Positions 1 through 7,618 of a DNA stretch of 64,000 nt are shown in pieces. The stretch lies in contig NZ_LT629775.1 of assembly GCF_900105395.1 (NCBI RefSeq), positions 6,661,501 to 6,725,500 of the forward strand. The letters are read 5' to 3'. The notes under the pieces were generated by a model. The model was not told the origin of the DNA and did not search any database. It saw only the letters and a program-made list of their open reading frames with translations. Position numbers and translations under genes: made by a program. The number at the start of each line of letters is the position of its first letter. The first letter of the stretch is position 1. This stretch comes from Streptomyces sp. TLI_053 (GTDB taxonomy: Bacteria > Actinomycetota > Actinomycetes > Streptomycetales > Streptomycetaceae).

Positions 1-36
1 GAGGTCAAGCGGCGGGCCCAGGCGATGGCGTGGTGA
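1..36 (+). CDS. C-terminal end of an unidentified protein (partial)
   Basis: The first reading frame of the window is open from base 1 to a TGA at 34-36 and gives only eleven residues (EVKRRAQAMAW). It overlaps the GTG start of thiE by a few bases, the usual layout of translationally coupled genes, so it is probably the end of an upstream gene in the same transcript. Too little is present to name it, and it could be chance. Confidence 0.35.
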   Translation, partial: EVKRRAQAMAW

Positions 37-677
37 CCGACCGGCGCGGCCGGCTCGCCGACGCCCGGCTGTACCTCTGCACCGACGCCCGGCGCGAGCA
101 GGGCGACCTGGCCGGGTTCCTGGACGCCGCGCTGGCCGGCGGCGTGGACATCGTCCAGCTCCGGGACAAGGGCCTGGAGGCCAAGCAGGAGCTGGCCGCG
201 CTCGAGGTCTTCGAGGACGCCTGCCGCCGGCACGGCAAGCTGCTCGCGGTCAACGACCGGGCCGATGTCGCCCACGCGGCCGGTCCCGACGTGCTGCACC
301 TCGGGCAGGACGACCTGCCGGTGCCCGCCGCCCGCGCGATCCTCGGCGAGGACGTGCTGATCGGACGCTCCTGCCACGCCGAGTCCGAGGTGGACGCGGC
401 GGCCGTCGAGCCCGGCGTCGACTACTTCTGCACCGGTCCGGTCTGGCCGACCCCGACCAAGCCGGGCCGCTTCGCGCCGGGCCTCGGTCTGGTCGAGTAC
501 GCGGCGAAGCTGTCCACCGGGCGGCCGTGGTTCGCCATCGGCGGGATCGACCTCGGCAACCTGGACGAGGTGCTGGCCGCCGGGGCCCGTCGGGTGGTGG
601 TCGTGCGGGCCATCACCGCGGCCGAGGACCCGGGCGCGGCGGCCGCCGAGTTCGCCCGGCGGCTGCGCGCCGTCTGA
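30..677 (+). CDS. thiE: Thiamine-phosphate synthase
   Basis: Condenses the hydroxymethylpyrimidine diphosphate and carboxy-thiazole phosphate moieties into thiamine phosphate in the cytoplasm. The 215-residue protein has the length and TIM-barrel motifs of ThiE: QLRDK (43-47) with its diphosphate-binding residues, NDR (75-77), LGQDDLP (91-97), the GPVWPTPTKPG loop (136-146) that covers the active site, and GGI (171-173) near the phosphate site. Tandem GTG codons at 30 and 33 are both possible starts, overlapping the previous frame's stop. The gene converges on the polyprenyl synthase, with 54 bp between the stops. No thiamine (TPP) riboswitch can be seen because the upstream region lies outside the window. 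Identification is firm. Confidence 0.95.
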   Translation: MVTDRRGRLADARLYLCTDARREQGDLAGFLDAALAGGVDIVQLRDKGLEAKQELAALEVFEDACRRHGKLLAVNDRADVAHAAGPDVLHLGQDDLPVPAARAILGEDVLIGRSCHAESEVDAAAVEPGVDYFCTGPVWPTPTKPGRFAPGLGLVEYAAKLSTGRPWFAIGGIDLGNLDEVLAAGARRVVVVRAITAAEDPGAAAAEFARRLRAV

Positions 678-731
678 TCCCGGGCTCCCGCCCCGAGGTC
701 CCGAGGCCTTTCGGGGCCGCCGCCGTCCGGC

Positions 732-1838
732 TCAGTACTTGCGGACGGTGGCGGCCTCGGCCAGCGCCAGCAGGGCCGTCCGGGCCTGCCCGTCCGCCAG
801 CGGGGCCGCCTCCAGCGCCGCCAGCGACTGGCCCATCAGCTCGTCGATCCGCCGCTCCACCCGCTCCGGTGCCCCGCTGCGGGCCACCAGCTCGCGCAGC
901 CCGGCGACCTCGGCGGGGGTCAGGTCGGGTGCGCCCAGCCGCTCGTCCAGCCGGCGCGCCTCGTCGGCCGGCAGCCCCCGCATGGCGTGCGCGACCAGCA
1001 GCGTCCGCTTGCCCTCGCGCAGGTCGTCGCCGGTCGGCTTGCCGGTGACCGCCGGGTCGCCGAACACACCGAGCAGGTCGTCCCGCAGCTGGAACGCCTC
1101 GCCCAGCGGCAGGCCGAACGCCCCGTAGGCCTCCACCAGCCGGGGCTCGGCGCCCGCGAGCATCGCGCCGACCTGGAGCGGCCGCTCGATCGTGTACTTG
1201 GCCGACTTGTAGTGCAGGACGGTCTGCGCCCGTTCCAGCGCGCCGCCGTCGGCGGAGTCCCCGGCGACCGGCTCCAGCACGTCCAGGTACTGGCCGACCA
1301 TGACCTCGGTGCGCATCAGGTCGAACATCGGCTTGGCGGCCAGCACCGCCTCCGGCTCCAGGCCGGAGTTCAGGAACAGCTCGTCGCACCAGATCAGCAG
1401 CAGGTCACCGAGCAGCACCGCGGCCGAGGCACCGTACTGCTCGCGGTCGCCGCGCCACCCCCGGGCGCGGTGCAGCGCCTCGAAGCGGCGGTGCACGGAG
1501 GGCAGGCCGCGCCGGGTGTCGCTGCGGTCCATGAGGTCGTCGTGGACCAGCGCGCTGGCCTGAAGCAGCTCCAGCGCCGCCGCCGCCCGGGTGATTCCCT
1601 CGCCCCGCGCCGGGCCGCCCGCACCGCGCCAGCCCCAGTAGCAGAAGGCCGGGCGGAGCCGCTTCCCGCCGTCCAGCAGGAAGTCGCGCAGCGCGTCGGT
1701 GACCGGGTCCAGCTGCGGGGAGACCTTGCTGAGCAGGGCCGACTGGCCGTCCATCAAGCCGACGAGGGCGGCGTTGACGCGCTCGCGCACGTCCTCCATG
1801 TCAATGGGGTTGGCCGGCCGCGGGCTGGACGAGGTCAC
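732..1838 (-). CDS. Polyprenyl (geranylgeranyl-type) diphosphate synthase
   Basis: An all-alpha trans-prenyltransferase of 368 residues that extends allylic diphosphates with isopentenyl diphosphate. It has GGKRLRP (57-63), the first Asp-rich motif DDLMD (100-104) and the second Asp-rich region LRDDLLGVFGD (251-261), which bind the Mg2+-diphosphate, and KPTGDD downstream. The start is GTG at 1838, with GGAG seven bases upstream; an internal ATG 13 codons later is weaker. It is divergent from metF. Chain length cannot be read safely: the residues before the first Asp motif (QASALVH) lack the bulky aromatic pair of short-chain enzymes, so a C20 or longer product is plausible. Products could feed carotenoids, menaquinone or hopanoids; the CrtI-like enzyme at 4.2 kb is a possible downstream user. 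Confidence 0.9.
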   Translation of the reverse strand: MTSSSPRPANPIDMEDVRERVNAALVGLMDGQSALLSKVSPQLDPVTDALRDFLLDGGKRLRPAFCYWGWRGAGGPARGEGITRAAAALELLQASALVHDDLMDRSDTRRGLPSVHRRFEALHRARGWRGDREQYGASAAVLLGDLLLIWCDELFLNSGLEPEAVLAAKPMFDLMRTEVMVGQYLDVLEPVAGDSADGGALERAQTVLHYKSAKYTIERPLQVGAMLAGAEPRLVEAYGAFGLPLGEAFQLRDDLLGVFGDPAVTGKPTGDDLREGKRTLLVAHAMRGLPADEARRLDERLGAPDLTPAEVAGLRELVARSGAPERVERRIDELMGQSLAALEAAPLADGQARTALLALAEAATVRKY

Positions 1839-2020
1839 GATGGGGCTCCGGAGGTAGCGGTGGTGCAGCAAGGGTATCCGGGGCGGAGGAGAACAGCCGT
1901 ACGGGCCGGTTTCGGCCGGACGGGTGAAACGCTGTTCACGGGGGTGCCGGATCCGCCACCGGTGCCGTCGGCCCGGGGTCCGCCCCTTGTCCGTCCGATG
2001 TCTCAAAACATGGGACGGAG

Positions 2021-2051
2021 TTGTCCGCGCCCTTCGGCCGACGGCTAACCT
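2021..2051 (+). promoter_or_regulatory. Candidate leaderless promoter of metF
   Basis: TTGTCC (2021-2026) and TAACCT (2046-2051) are separated by 19 bases, and the hexamer ends six bases before the metF ATG at 2058. That spacing puts the transcription start at or next to the start codon, and there is no Shine-Dalgarno sequence. Upstream, GTGAA (1924-1928) and TTCAC (1935-1939) form a short dyad of unknown role in the 219-bp divergent region. Confidence 0.5.
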
Positions 2052-2057
2052 GCCACC

Positions 2058-2972
2058 ATGGCACTCGGTATCGCTTCGACCAGACCGGACCGCGCACAGA
2101 CCGTCCGCGACCTGCTGGCGGCCGGAAAGCGGTCCTTCTCCTTCGAGTTCATGCCGCCGCGCACCGAGGTGGGCGAGCAGAAGCTCTGGGACGCCATCCG
2201 GCGGCTCGAACCGCTCGACCCCAACTTCGTCTGCATGACGTACGGCGCCGGTGGCTCCTCGCGGGAGCGCACGGTGAACATGGTCGGCCGGATCGCCACC
2301 GAGACCACGCTCACCCCGGTCGCCCACCTGACCGCCGTCGACCACTCGGTCGCGGAACTGCGCAACATCATCGGCCAGTACGCCGACCAGGGCGTCCGCA
2401 ACGTCCTCGCGGTGCGCGGCGACCCGCCCGGCGACCCGATGGGCGAGTGGGTCAGCCACCCGGAGGGCGTCACCTACGCGTACGAGCTGGTCGAGCTGAT
2501 CAAGGGCATCGGCGACTTCTGCGTCGGCGTGGCGGCCTCGCCCAACATGCACCCGCGGTCGACCGACTGGGACGAGGACATCCGGCACTTCGTGGCGAAG
2601 ATCCGCTCCGGTGCCGACTACGCCATCACCCAGATGTTCTTCGAGGTCGACGACTACCTGCGGCTGCGCGACCGGGTGACGGCCGCCGGCTGCGAGACAC
2701 CGATCATCCCGGAGATCATGCCGGTCACCAACGCCCGGCAGCTGGAGCGGTTCCCCCAGCTGAGCGGCTCGCCCTTCCCGGCCGAGCTGGAGGCCGGGCT
2801 GCGCGCCGTCATCGACGACCCGGCGGCGCTGCGCGAGGTCGGGATGGAGCACGCCACCGCGATGTCCGAGCGGCTGCTCGCCGAGGGCGCCCCCGGCCTG
2901 CACTTCATCACCCTGAACCACTCCACCGCGACCCTCGAGATCTACCAGAACCTCGGTCTGCACCAGCGCTGA
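2058..2972 (+). CDS. metF: 5,10-methylenetetrahydrofolate reductase
   Basis: Reduces methylenetetrahydrofolate to 5-methyltetrahydrofolate, the methyl donor for methionine synthesis, using FAD. The 304-residue protein has the family's single TIM-barrel domain: SFEFMPPRT near residue 30 (with the acidic residue that helps catalysis), a TYGAGGSSRERT loop near 60, NVLAVRGDPP (FAD contacts), and the AITQMFFEVDDY segment near 190. Length is normal for bacterial MetF. It is divergent from the polyprenyl synthase and ends before a strong hairpin, so it is probably a single-gene transcript. Confidence 0.96.
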   Translation: MALGIASTRPDRAQTVRDLLAAGKRSFSFEFMPPRTEVGEQKLWDAIRRLEPLDPNFVCMTYGAGGSSRERTVNMVGRIATETTLTPVAHLTAVDHSVAELRNIIGQYADQGVRNVLAVRGDPPGDPMGEWVSHPEGVTYAYELVELIKGIGDFCVGVAASPNMHPRSTDWDEDIRHFVAKIRSGADYAITQMFFEVDDYLRLRDRVTAAGCETPIIPEIMPVTNARQLERFPQLSGSPFPAELEAGLRAVIDDPAALREVGMEHATAMSERLLAEGAPGLHFITLNHSTATLEIYQNLGLHQR

Positions 2973-2981
2973 GCTGCGCGC

Positions 2982-3040
2982 TTCCCACCCCTCGGGGCAC
3001 CGCCGCGGGCACCCTTCCCGGTAGCCCCGACGGGTGGGAA
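2982..3040 (+). terminator. Terminator hairpin after metF
   Basis: TTCCCACCC (2982-2990) plus TCGGGGC (2992-2998) pair with GCCCCGA (3024-3030) plus GGGTGGGAA (3032-3040), leaving a single mismatch between the two helices. It starts ten bases after the metF stop. There is no U-tract, which is common for streptomycete terminators. Confidence 0.75.
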
Positions 3041-3127
3041 CGCGATGCGGTACCCGGGCCGTTGAACGGGTACAGTCGCCGCACACGCGCGGCGGGCGCG
3101 GGCACGCGACTGGAGGTAGCGGGCGGG

Positions 3128-4120
3128 ATGGGGATCGGGTACCTGCTGCTGTACGCCGCGCTGGCGGTGGTGGCGCTCTGGCTGGTCGCCGAGCTGCTGT
3201 TCCAGAACCGGGCCCCGCTGCACTGGCGCGGTCTCGCCCTGGTCGGCTTCCTGGCGGTGGCCGGCGGCATGGCGATGGGCTCGGTCCCGGTGATCGGCGG
3301 CGGCGCCGCGATGTTCGCGGTGGGCCAGACCTTCGTGACCCTCTCGGTGAAGCGCGGGTACGCGGCCGGCTGGTCGCTGCGCCGCGCGGACGGGAGCCTG
3401 CCCGGACCGCTCGCCAAGGTGCCGCTGCTCGGCGCGCTCACCGGCGGCGGCGCGGTCGCCGCCGCGGCCGTGGTCGCGGCGGAGCGGGTCGGTGAGGTCG
3501 GAGCCGTCGAGGAGGCCCGGCCGGCCGCGGACAGCGCGCCCCGGCCGCCGGAGGAGGCGCCGGTCGAGCAGACCGCCGCCTTCGAGATGCAGGAGCTGGC
3601 CACCGACGGGGTGTACGCCGCCAGCTACTACGAGCAGCAGCAGACCGAGGTGCTCCACGCGGTCGGGAACACCCAGGCGGTGCCCCAGCAGTCCCACCAG
3701 GACGCCTACGCGGAGGCCTACCAGGGCGGCTACGACCCGGCGCAGCAGCTCCAGCAGCAGGCCGGCCAGTACGGCTACGACCAGCAGCAACAGCAGCAGT
3801 GGCAGGCCCAGCAGCAGCCGGTCTTCGGCTACGACCAGGGCTACGGCGGCTACCAGCAGCAGGACCCGTACGGCGGTTACCAGCAGCAGCCGGACCCCTA
3901 CGTGGCCTACCAGCAGCAGCCCCAGCCGCACGAGCAGCAGCACGACCCGCTGAACGACCCTCAGCAGGCCGGCCAGTACGGCTACGACCAGCAGCAACAG
4001 CAGCAGTGGCAGGCCCAGCAGCAGCCCGACCAGCAGCACACCACCGGGATCCCGCAGCAGCCGCAGTACGACCAGTACGGCTACCAGCAGCAGCCCACCT
4101 GGCAGCAGCACCAGGGTTGA
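3128..4120 (+). CDS. Membrane protein with Q/Y/G-rich low-complexity tail
   Basis: A 330-residue protein of unknown function. The N-terminal ~110 residues hold two or three hydrophobic segments (about 3-22, 35-70 and 98-116). The rest is hydrophilic, and from about residue 170 it is almost entirely Gln, Tyr, Gly, Pro and Asp with QQQ runs and GGYQQQ/YGYDQQQ units. This composition resembles prion-like or phase-separating domains. ATG at 3128 is preceded by GGAGG; TACAGT (3071-3076) is a possible -10. A 65-bp exact repeat lies inside the tail. The gene converges on the CrtI-like gene with 78 bp between stops. A cytoplasmic tail on a membrane anchor is inferred, not shown. Confidence 0.75.
   Translation: MGIGYLLLYAALAVVALWLVAELLFQNRAPLHWRGLALVGFLAVAGGMAMGSVPVIGGGAAMFAVGQTFVTLSVKRGYAAGWSLRRADGSLPGPLAKVPLLGALTGGGAVAAAAVVAAERVGEVGAVEEARPAADSAPRPPEEAPVEQTAAFEMQELATDGVYAASYYEQQQTEVLHAVGNTQAVPQQSHQDAYAEAYQGGYDPAQQLQQQAGQYGYDQQQQQQWQAQQQPVFGYDQGYGGYQQQDPYGGYQQQPDPYVAYQQQPQPHEQQHDPLNDPQQAGQYGYDQQQQQQWQAQQQPDQQHTTGIPQQPQYDQYGYQQQPTWQQHQG
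3755..3819 (+). repeat. 65-bp exact direct repeat, copy 1
   Basis: Identical to 3962-4026. The offset of 207 bp is a whole number of codons, so both copies encode the same Gln-rich peptide in frame. Mismatches occur on both sides of the repeat. Confidence 0.9.
3962..4026 (+). repeat. 65-bp exact direct repeat, copy 2
   Basis: Second copy of the 3755-3819 repeat inside the low-complexity tail of the membrane protein. Identity at third codon positions shows recent in-frame duplication rather than selection for similar amino acids alone. Confidence 0.9.
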
Positions 4121-4198
4121 GCCCGCGGTCCCGACGGGAGCTGCTCGGGGGCCTGCTCGGTCGGTGCGTGACGGTCGCTGCGCGACGGTCGGCGGGGC

Positions 4199-5710
4199 TC
4201 AGGCCGGGCCGATGAGGTTGGCCACGATGCAGGCGGACATGCCGACCCGGGCCAGTCCGCCGCCGGGGTGGGCGGCGCCGCCGGTCAGGTAGAGGCCCGG
4301 GTGGTCCTCGTTCGGGGCCTGGAGGAGGCCGCCGCCGAGGCCCGCCAGCGCCGGGGGAGGGACGGAGCCGAAGAAGGAGCCGGTCTCCCGCTCGGTGTGC
4401 TCGGGTGTGCGGACCACCCGCCAGAGCATCCGCTCGCGCAGGCCCAGGCCGGCCGCGTCGACCTGGTCGAGCATCCGGTCGGCGAAGGCCTCCGGGACGC
4501 CGGGGACGCCCCAGTCGAGGTCGAGCGAGGGCGTGGTCGCGGTCAGCACCACCGCCTCGTGGCCCGCCGGGTGCAGCGAGGGGTCGTCGGGCCGCAGCAC
4601 CTGGACGGTCGGCCGGTAGTCCGGCGGCACCCCCGGGCCGAACACCCCCGCCAGCTCGGCGGCCGGGTCGGCGGCGTGCACCACCGTGCGGTGCGCGGTG
4701 CCCTCCGGGCGTTCGCCGCGCAGCGCCAGCAGCACGCTGACCCGGCCGGGGACGCCGTGCAGCCGCTCGGCCGAGGCGGGCCAGTCGTCCGAGCTCTCGG
4801 CCGGGCCCATCCACTGGGTGTGCAGCACCCGGGCGTCGATCGAGGAGACCACCAGGTCGGCGTCGATCCGGTCGCCCTTGGTCTGCACACCGGTCACCCG
4901 GCCGTCCTCGACGACCACTCGGGCGACCGGCGTCCCGAACCGGAACTCCACCTTGCGCTGTTCGCAGCGGCGGAAGAAGGCGTCGGCCAGCGCGCGCAGG
5001 CCGCCCTCGACGTACCAGACGCCGAAGGACTGCTCCATGTACGGCAGCACGGTGGTCCCGGCCGGGGCGGTGCGCGGGTCGAGACCGAACCGCAGCGCGT
5101 GTTCGTGCAGCAGGGCGGTCAGCCCGGGGTGGCCGCCGAGCTCGGTCGCGGCGACGTCGGCGAGGGTCCAGTCGCGCCGGCCGCGCCGACGGCCGAACAG
5201 ACCGCGCCGGACCGGGGCCGCGTCCGGCACCGGGTACGGGTCGGCGTACAGCGGCCTCGGGTCGGCCGGCAGCGGCTCCTCCAGCAGCGGGCGGCGGGTG
5301 GCCTCCCAGACCGTGCGGCCGTGGTTGAGCACGGTGGCCCAGCGCTGCCCGGCTCCGGGGCCGAAGGCCTCGTCCAGTGCCTGGACCACCCCGCCCCGGG
5401 AGGCGTTGGGGAGGGACACTGCCGTGCCGTCGGGGAAGAGGTGCCGGCTCTCCGGATCGACCGGGCGCAGCCGCACCAGTTCCTCCAGCGGCTCCCGTCC
5501 GGTCTTCAGCGCGAGGTCGCGGTAGACGGCGGGGAGGGTGAGCAGACCGGGGCCGGTGTCGAAGGCGAAGCCGTCCCGCTCGTAGCGGCCGACCATGCCG
5601 CCGTAGGTGTCGCGCGCCTCGCAGACCGTCACCTTGTGCCCGAGGGTCGCCAGCCGCGAGGCCGCCGCGAGTCCGCTCATTCCTGCGCCGATGATGACGA
5701 TCCGTGCCAT
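4199..5710 (-). CDS. CrtI/phytoene-desaturase-family FAD oxidoreductase
   Basis: A 503-residue flavin amine-oxidase-type enzyme. The N-terminus is the dinucleotide-binding beta-alpha-beta fold IVIIGAGMSGL (4-14), followed by the E (CEARD, about 30) that contacts FAD ribose and by YGGMVGRYERDGFAFDTGP, typical of carotenoid desaturases and related isomerases. The C-terminal FAD segment is GLYLTGGAAHPGGG (about 470-485). No other carotenoid genes sit nearby, so the substrate is unknown; this branch is common in actinobacteria as an NAD(P)/FAD-dependent oxidoreductase outside crt clusters. The start at 5710 lies ten bases beyond the stop of the DUF4126 gene on the same strand, so the two are probably cotranscribed. 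Confidence 0.85.
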   Translation of the reverse strand: MARIVIIGAGMSGLAAASRLATLGHKVTVCEARDTYGGMVGRYERDGFAFDTGPGLLTLPAVYRDLALKTGREPLEELVRLRPVDPESRHLFPDGTAVSLPNASRGGVVQALDEAFGPGAGQRWATVLNHGRTVWEATRRPLLEEPLPADPRPLYADPYPVPDAAPVRRGLFGRRRGRRDWTLADVAATELGGHPGLTALLHEHALRFGLDPRTAPAGTTVLPYMEQSFGVWYVEGGLRALADAFFRRCEQRKVEFRFGTPVARVVVEDGRVTGVQTKGDRIDADLVVSSIDARVLHTQWMGPAESSDDWPASAERLHGVPGRVSVLLALRGERPEGTAHRTVVHAADPAAELAGVFGPGVPPDYRPTVQVLRPDDPSLHPAGHEAVVLTATTPSLDLDWGVPGVPEAFADRMLDQVDAAGLGLRERMLWRVVRTPEHTERETGSFFGSVPPPALAGLGGGLLQAPNEDHPGLYLTGGAAHPGGGLARVGMSACIVANLIGPA

Positions 5711-5719
5711 GCCTCGATC

Positions 5720-6355
5720 CTAGATCCGGTACGGAGCCTCCTCCGCCACCGGTCGGCCGGCGGCCGCACGGGCGGCGCGGCGTTCGCGGCGGCGGGCGCG
5801 GAAGGCGCGGATCCGGTTGATCGCGAACCACACCAGCAGGATGCCGACCAGCAGCAGTACGGCGGAGATCGAGGCGGCCAGCCAGGGGTGGAAGATCGCC
5901 AGGGTGACCAGGCCGGCCACCGAGATGTCCTCGGCCAGGGAGACCACGATGTTGCTGGCCGGCTCGGGCGAGGTGTTCACCGCCATCCGCAGCGAGGCCT
6001 TCACCAGATGGCTGACCAGCGCCGTCGTGCCGCCCATCGCGCCCGCCGCGACCTCGCCCAGCGAGCCCGGGTCGGTGGTGGCGGCGGCGATCAGGGCGCC
6101 GACGGTGGCGCCGGCGATCGGGCGGACCACGGTGTGGACGGCGTCCCAGACGGTGTCCACGTACGGGATCTTGTCGGCCACCGCCTCCAGCAGGAAGAGC
6201 ACGGCGGCGGCGATCAGCACGTCGGTGCGCTCCAGGGCCGGCGGCACCGAGTCGGCCCCGCCGAACCGGCCGAGCAGGCCGAGCAGCAGGACCACCGCGT
6301 ACGCGTTGATCCCGCTCGCCAGTCCGCTGGTGAAGATCAGCGGGACGATCGTCAT
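5720..6355 (-). CDS. DUF4126 integral membrane protein
   Basis: A 211-residue protein matching the DUF4126 type. It begins with a hydrophobic segment (about 1-25), has the conserved SGLASGINAYAVV region, an AVADKIPYVDTVWDAVHT segment near residue 60, a Gly/Ala-rich membrane pair and a last helix (about 165-188), and ends in an Arg-rich cytoplasmic tail. Function is unknown. The ATG at 6355 has GGGGAG eight bases upstream; a longer in-frame extension to 6505 is Arg-rich, has no ribosome site and runs through a palindrome, so it was rejected. It is first in a likely two-gene unit with the oxidoreductase. Confidence 0.85.
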   Translation of the reverse strand: MTIVPLIFTSGLASGINAYAVVLLLGLLGRFGGADSVPPALERTDVLIAAAVLFLLEAVADKIPYVDTVWDAVHTVVRPIAGATVGALIAAATTDPGSLGEVAAGAMGGTTALVSHLVKASLRMAVNTSPEPASNIVVSLAEDISVAGLVTLAIFHPWLAASISAVLLLVGILLVWFAINRIRAFRARRRERRAARAAAGRPVAEEAPYRI

Positions 6356-6458
6356 CGGCTCCCCGTCCGTTTCCTGCTCGCGATCCGGTCCGGTGTTCGA
6401 TCCGGCCCTCGCCGTACCGTACCGGGACGCCGCCGCCGGGGCCCGCGGTTCCCGTCCC

Positions 6459-6490
6459 CGGGCGTCTGAGTACGGATACTCAGACGCCCG
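6459..6490. promoter_or_regulatory. Perfect 14-bp inverted repeat (operator-like)
   Basis: CGGGCGTCTGAGTA (6459-6472), a CGGA loop and TACTCAGACGCCCG (6477-6490) form a perfect palindrome about 104 bp upstream of the DUF4126 start. A further TGAGTAC half-site follows at 6493-6499. The central TGAGTA/TACTCA halves look like a dimeric repressor site, but it could also be a terminator or a dispersed palindromic repeat. The remainder of the 548-bp gap (6356-6903) shows no convincing gene. Confidence 0.55.
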
Positions 6491-6829
6491 ATTGAGTACC
6501 TGCACGGATGCCCCGCGACCTGCGAGGACGTCACAGTGGTGGCACCGGGACGGCGGCGCGTCGGGCGCCTGCGGCCCGAGGGGCGGACGATCGGCGTCCG
6601 GCGGTCACGGGGGACCGGCGGAAGCGTGTCGAGGGGTGTCCGCCCCGGAGCCGGTCGGAGACCGCGCACCGCCGGCACGGGGCGGCGGAGCGGGTCAGGG
6701 GGGACCGGCATCTCCGGGGGACCGGGAGCTCCGGAGCGCCGTCCGTGGGGGACGGCGCTTCGGCCACCGGGCGGGCGGCGGACCGTCGCCGGGCGGCCCA
6801 CCGGTGGGCGGGACCGCCACCGGGCCGGA

Positions 6830-6852
6830 TTGTCAGTGGTGCCGTTCACGAT
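6830..6852 (+). promoter_or_regulatory. Candidate PafBC-type DNA-damage promoter (RecA-NDp-like)
   Basis: TTGTCAGTG (6830-6838), eight bases, then CACGAT (6847-6852) fits the actinobacterial RecA-NDp consensus TTGTCRGTG-N8-TANNNT except at the first base of the -10. It sits 52 bp before the ATG of the HEPN gene, whose start has GGGGGAG just upstream. The motif is known to mark LexA-independent, PafBC-activated DNA damage genes in mycobacteria and Streptomyces. Confidence 0.6.
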
Positions 6853-6903
6853 GGAGGAGCACGGACCACCCGGTCCGCGCGCTGCCTCGGAACGGGGGAG
6901 ACC

Positions 6904-7512
6904 ATGACCATCAGTCACCCTGAGCACGTCACCGCCCGCCTCCACTCCGCCGCCTACCGACCGGGGGCCGCGCCGCGCCCCTCCGCCCACCGTCCGTCCG
7001 CCGACACCGGGGCCGACCCGGTGCTGCGCCGCCTCGCCGCCCCGCCGGCCGCACTCGACCTGCTGGCCGAGGCCCATCGCACCCTCGACCGTGCCCGCTC
7101 CCTGCCGGACCCGCTGGAGCGGTACGCCGCCGCGCACCTCGCGGCGCTGCGCACGGTGGCGGCGGTGCTCGCCGTGCGTGGCCGCCCGGAGAAGAGCGAA
7201 CGCCGCCGACGGGCGATCCGCAGCGCCTGGGAGGTGCTGCCCGAGGTGGCGCCCGAGCTCGCCGAGTGGGCGCCGTACTTCGCCGCGGGCGCGCGCCGCA
7301 GGGCGGCCGCCGAGGCGGGCATCAGGGGCGCGGCCTCGGCCCGTGACGCCGACGACCTGATCCGCAACTCCGCCCTGTTCCTCCGGCTGGTCGAGCGCCT
7401 GCTCGGCCTGCGGGCCGCCCCGCCCGCCCCGCGGCTGCCGCTGGACGGCACGGGCGGAGGCGGCGGAGGCGGGGAGAACGGCGCGGACGCCGGCACCCGG
7501 GAGGCCGGTTGA
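6904..7512 (+). CDS. SAV_6107-family HEPN-domain protein
   Basis: A 202-residue protein whose central helical part (about 45-165: PAALDLLAEAHR, RYAAAHLAALRTVAAVL, AWEVLPEVAPELAEW, DADDLIRNSALFLRLVERLL) matches the SAV_6107 HEPN family of actinobacteria. HEPN domains are often RNases or nucleotide-transfer partners, but no clear RxxxxH catalytic motif was found, so nuclease activity is not claimed. Both ends are low complexity, with an eight-Gly run near the C-terminus. The ATG at 6904 has GGGGGAG upstream. The candidate PafBC-type promoter at 6830 suggests induction by DNA damage. No nucleotidyltransferase partner is adjacent, arguing against a HEPN-MNT toxin pair. Confidence 0.85.
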   Translation: MTISHPEHVTARLHSAAYRPGAAPRPSAHRPSADTGADPVLRRLAAPPAALDLLAEAHRTLDRARSLPDPLERYAAAHLAALRTVAAVLAVRGRPEKSERRRRAIRSAWEVLPEVAPELAEWAPYFAAGARRRAAAEAGIRGAASARDADDLIRNSALFLRLVERLLGLRAAPPAPRLPLDGTGGGGGGGENGADAGTREAG

Positions 7513-7618
7513 CCGGGACGGGACCGATCGGGGCGGGGCGGGGGACGGGGGAGGGGGAGCGGTCGGTCTAAGGTTGGGGACAACCCGATCGACCCTGCAC
7601 GTGCCAAGGAGCCTCGCC

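Noticed and set aside
6356..6505. N-terminal extension of the DUF4126 protein
   Set aside because: The extra 50 residues are Arg-rich, cross the perfect palindrome at 6459-6490 and have no ribosome site; GGGGAG marks the ATG at 6355.
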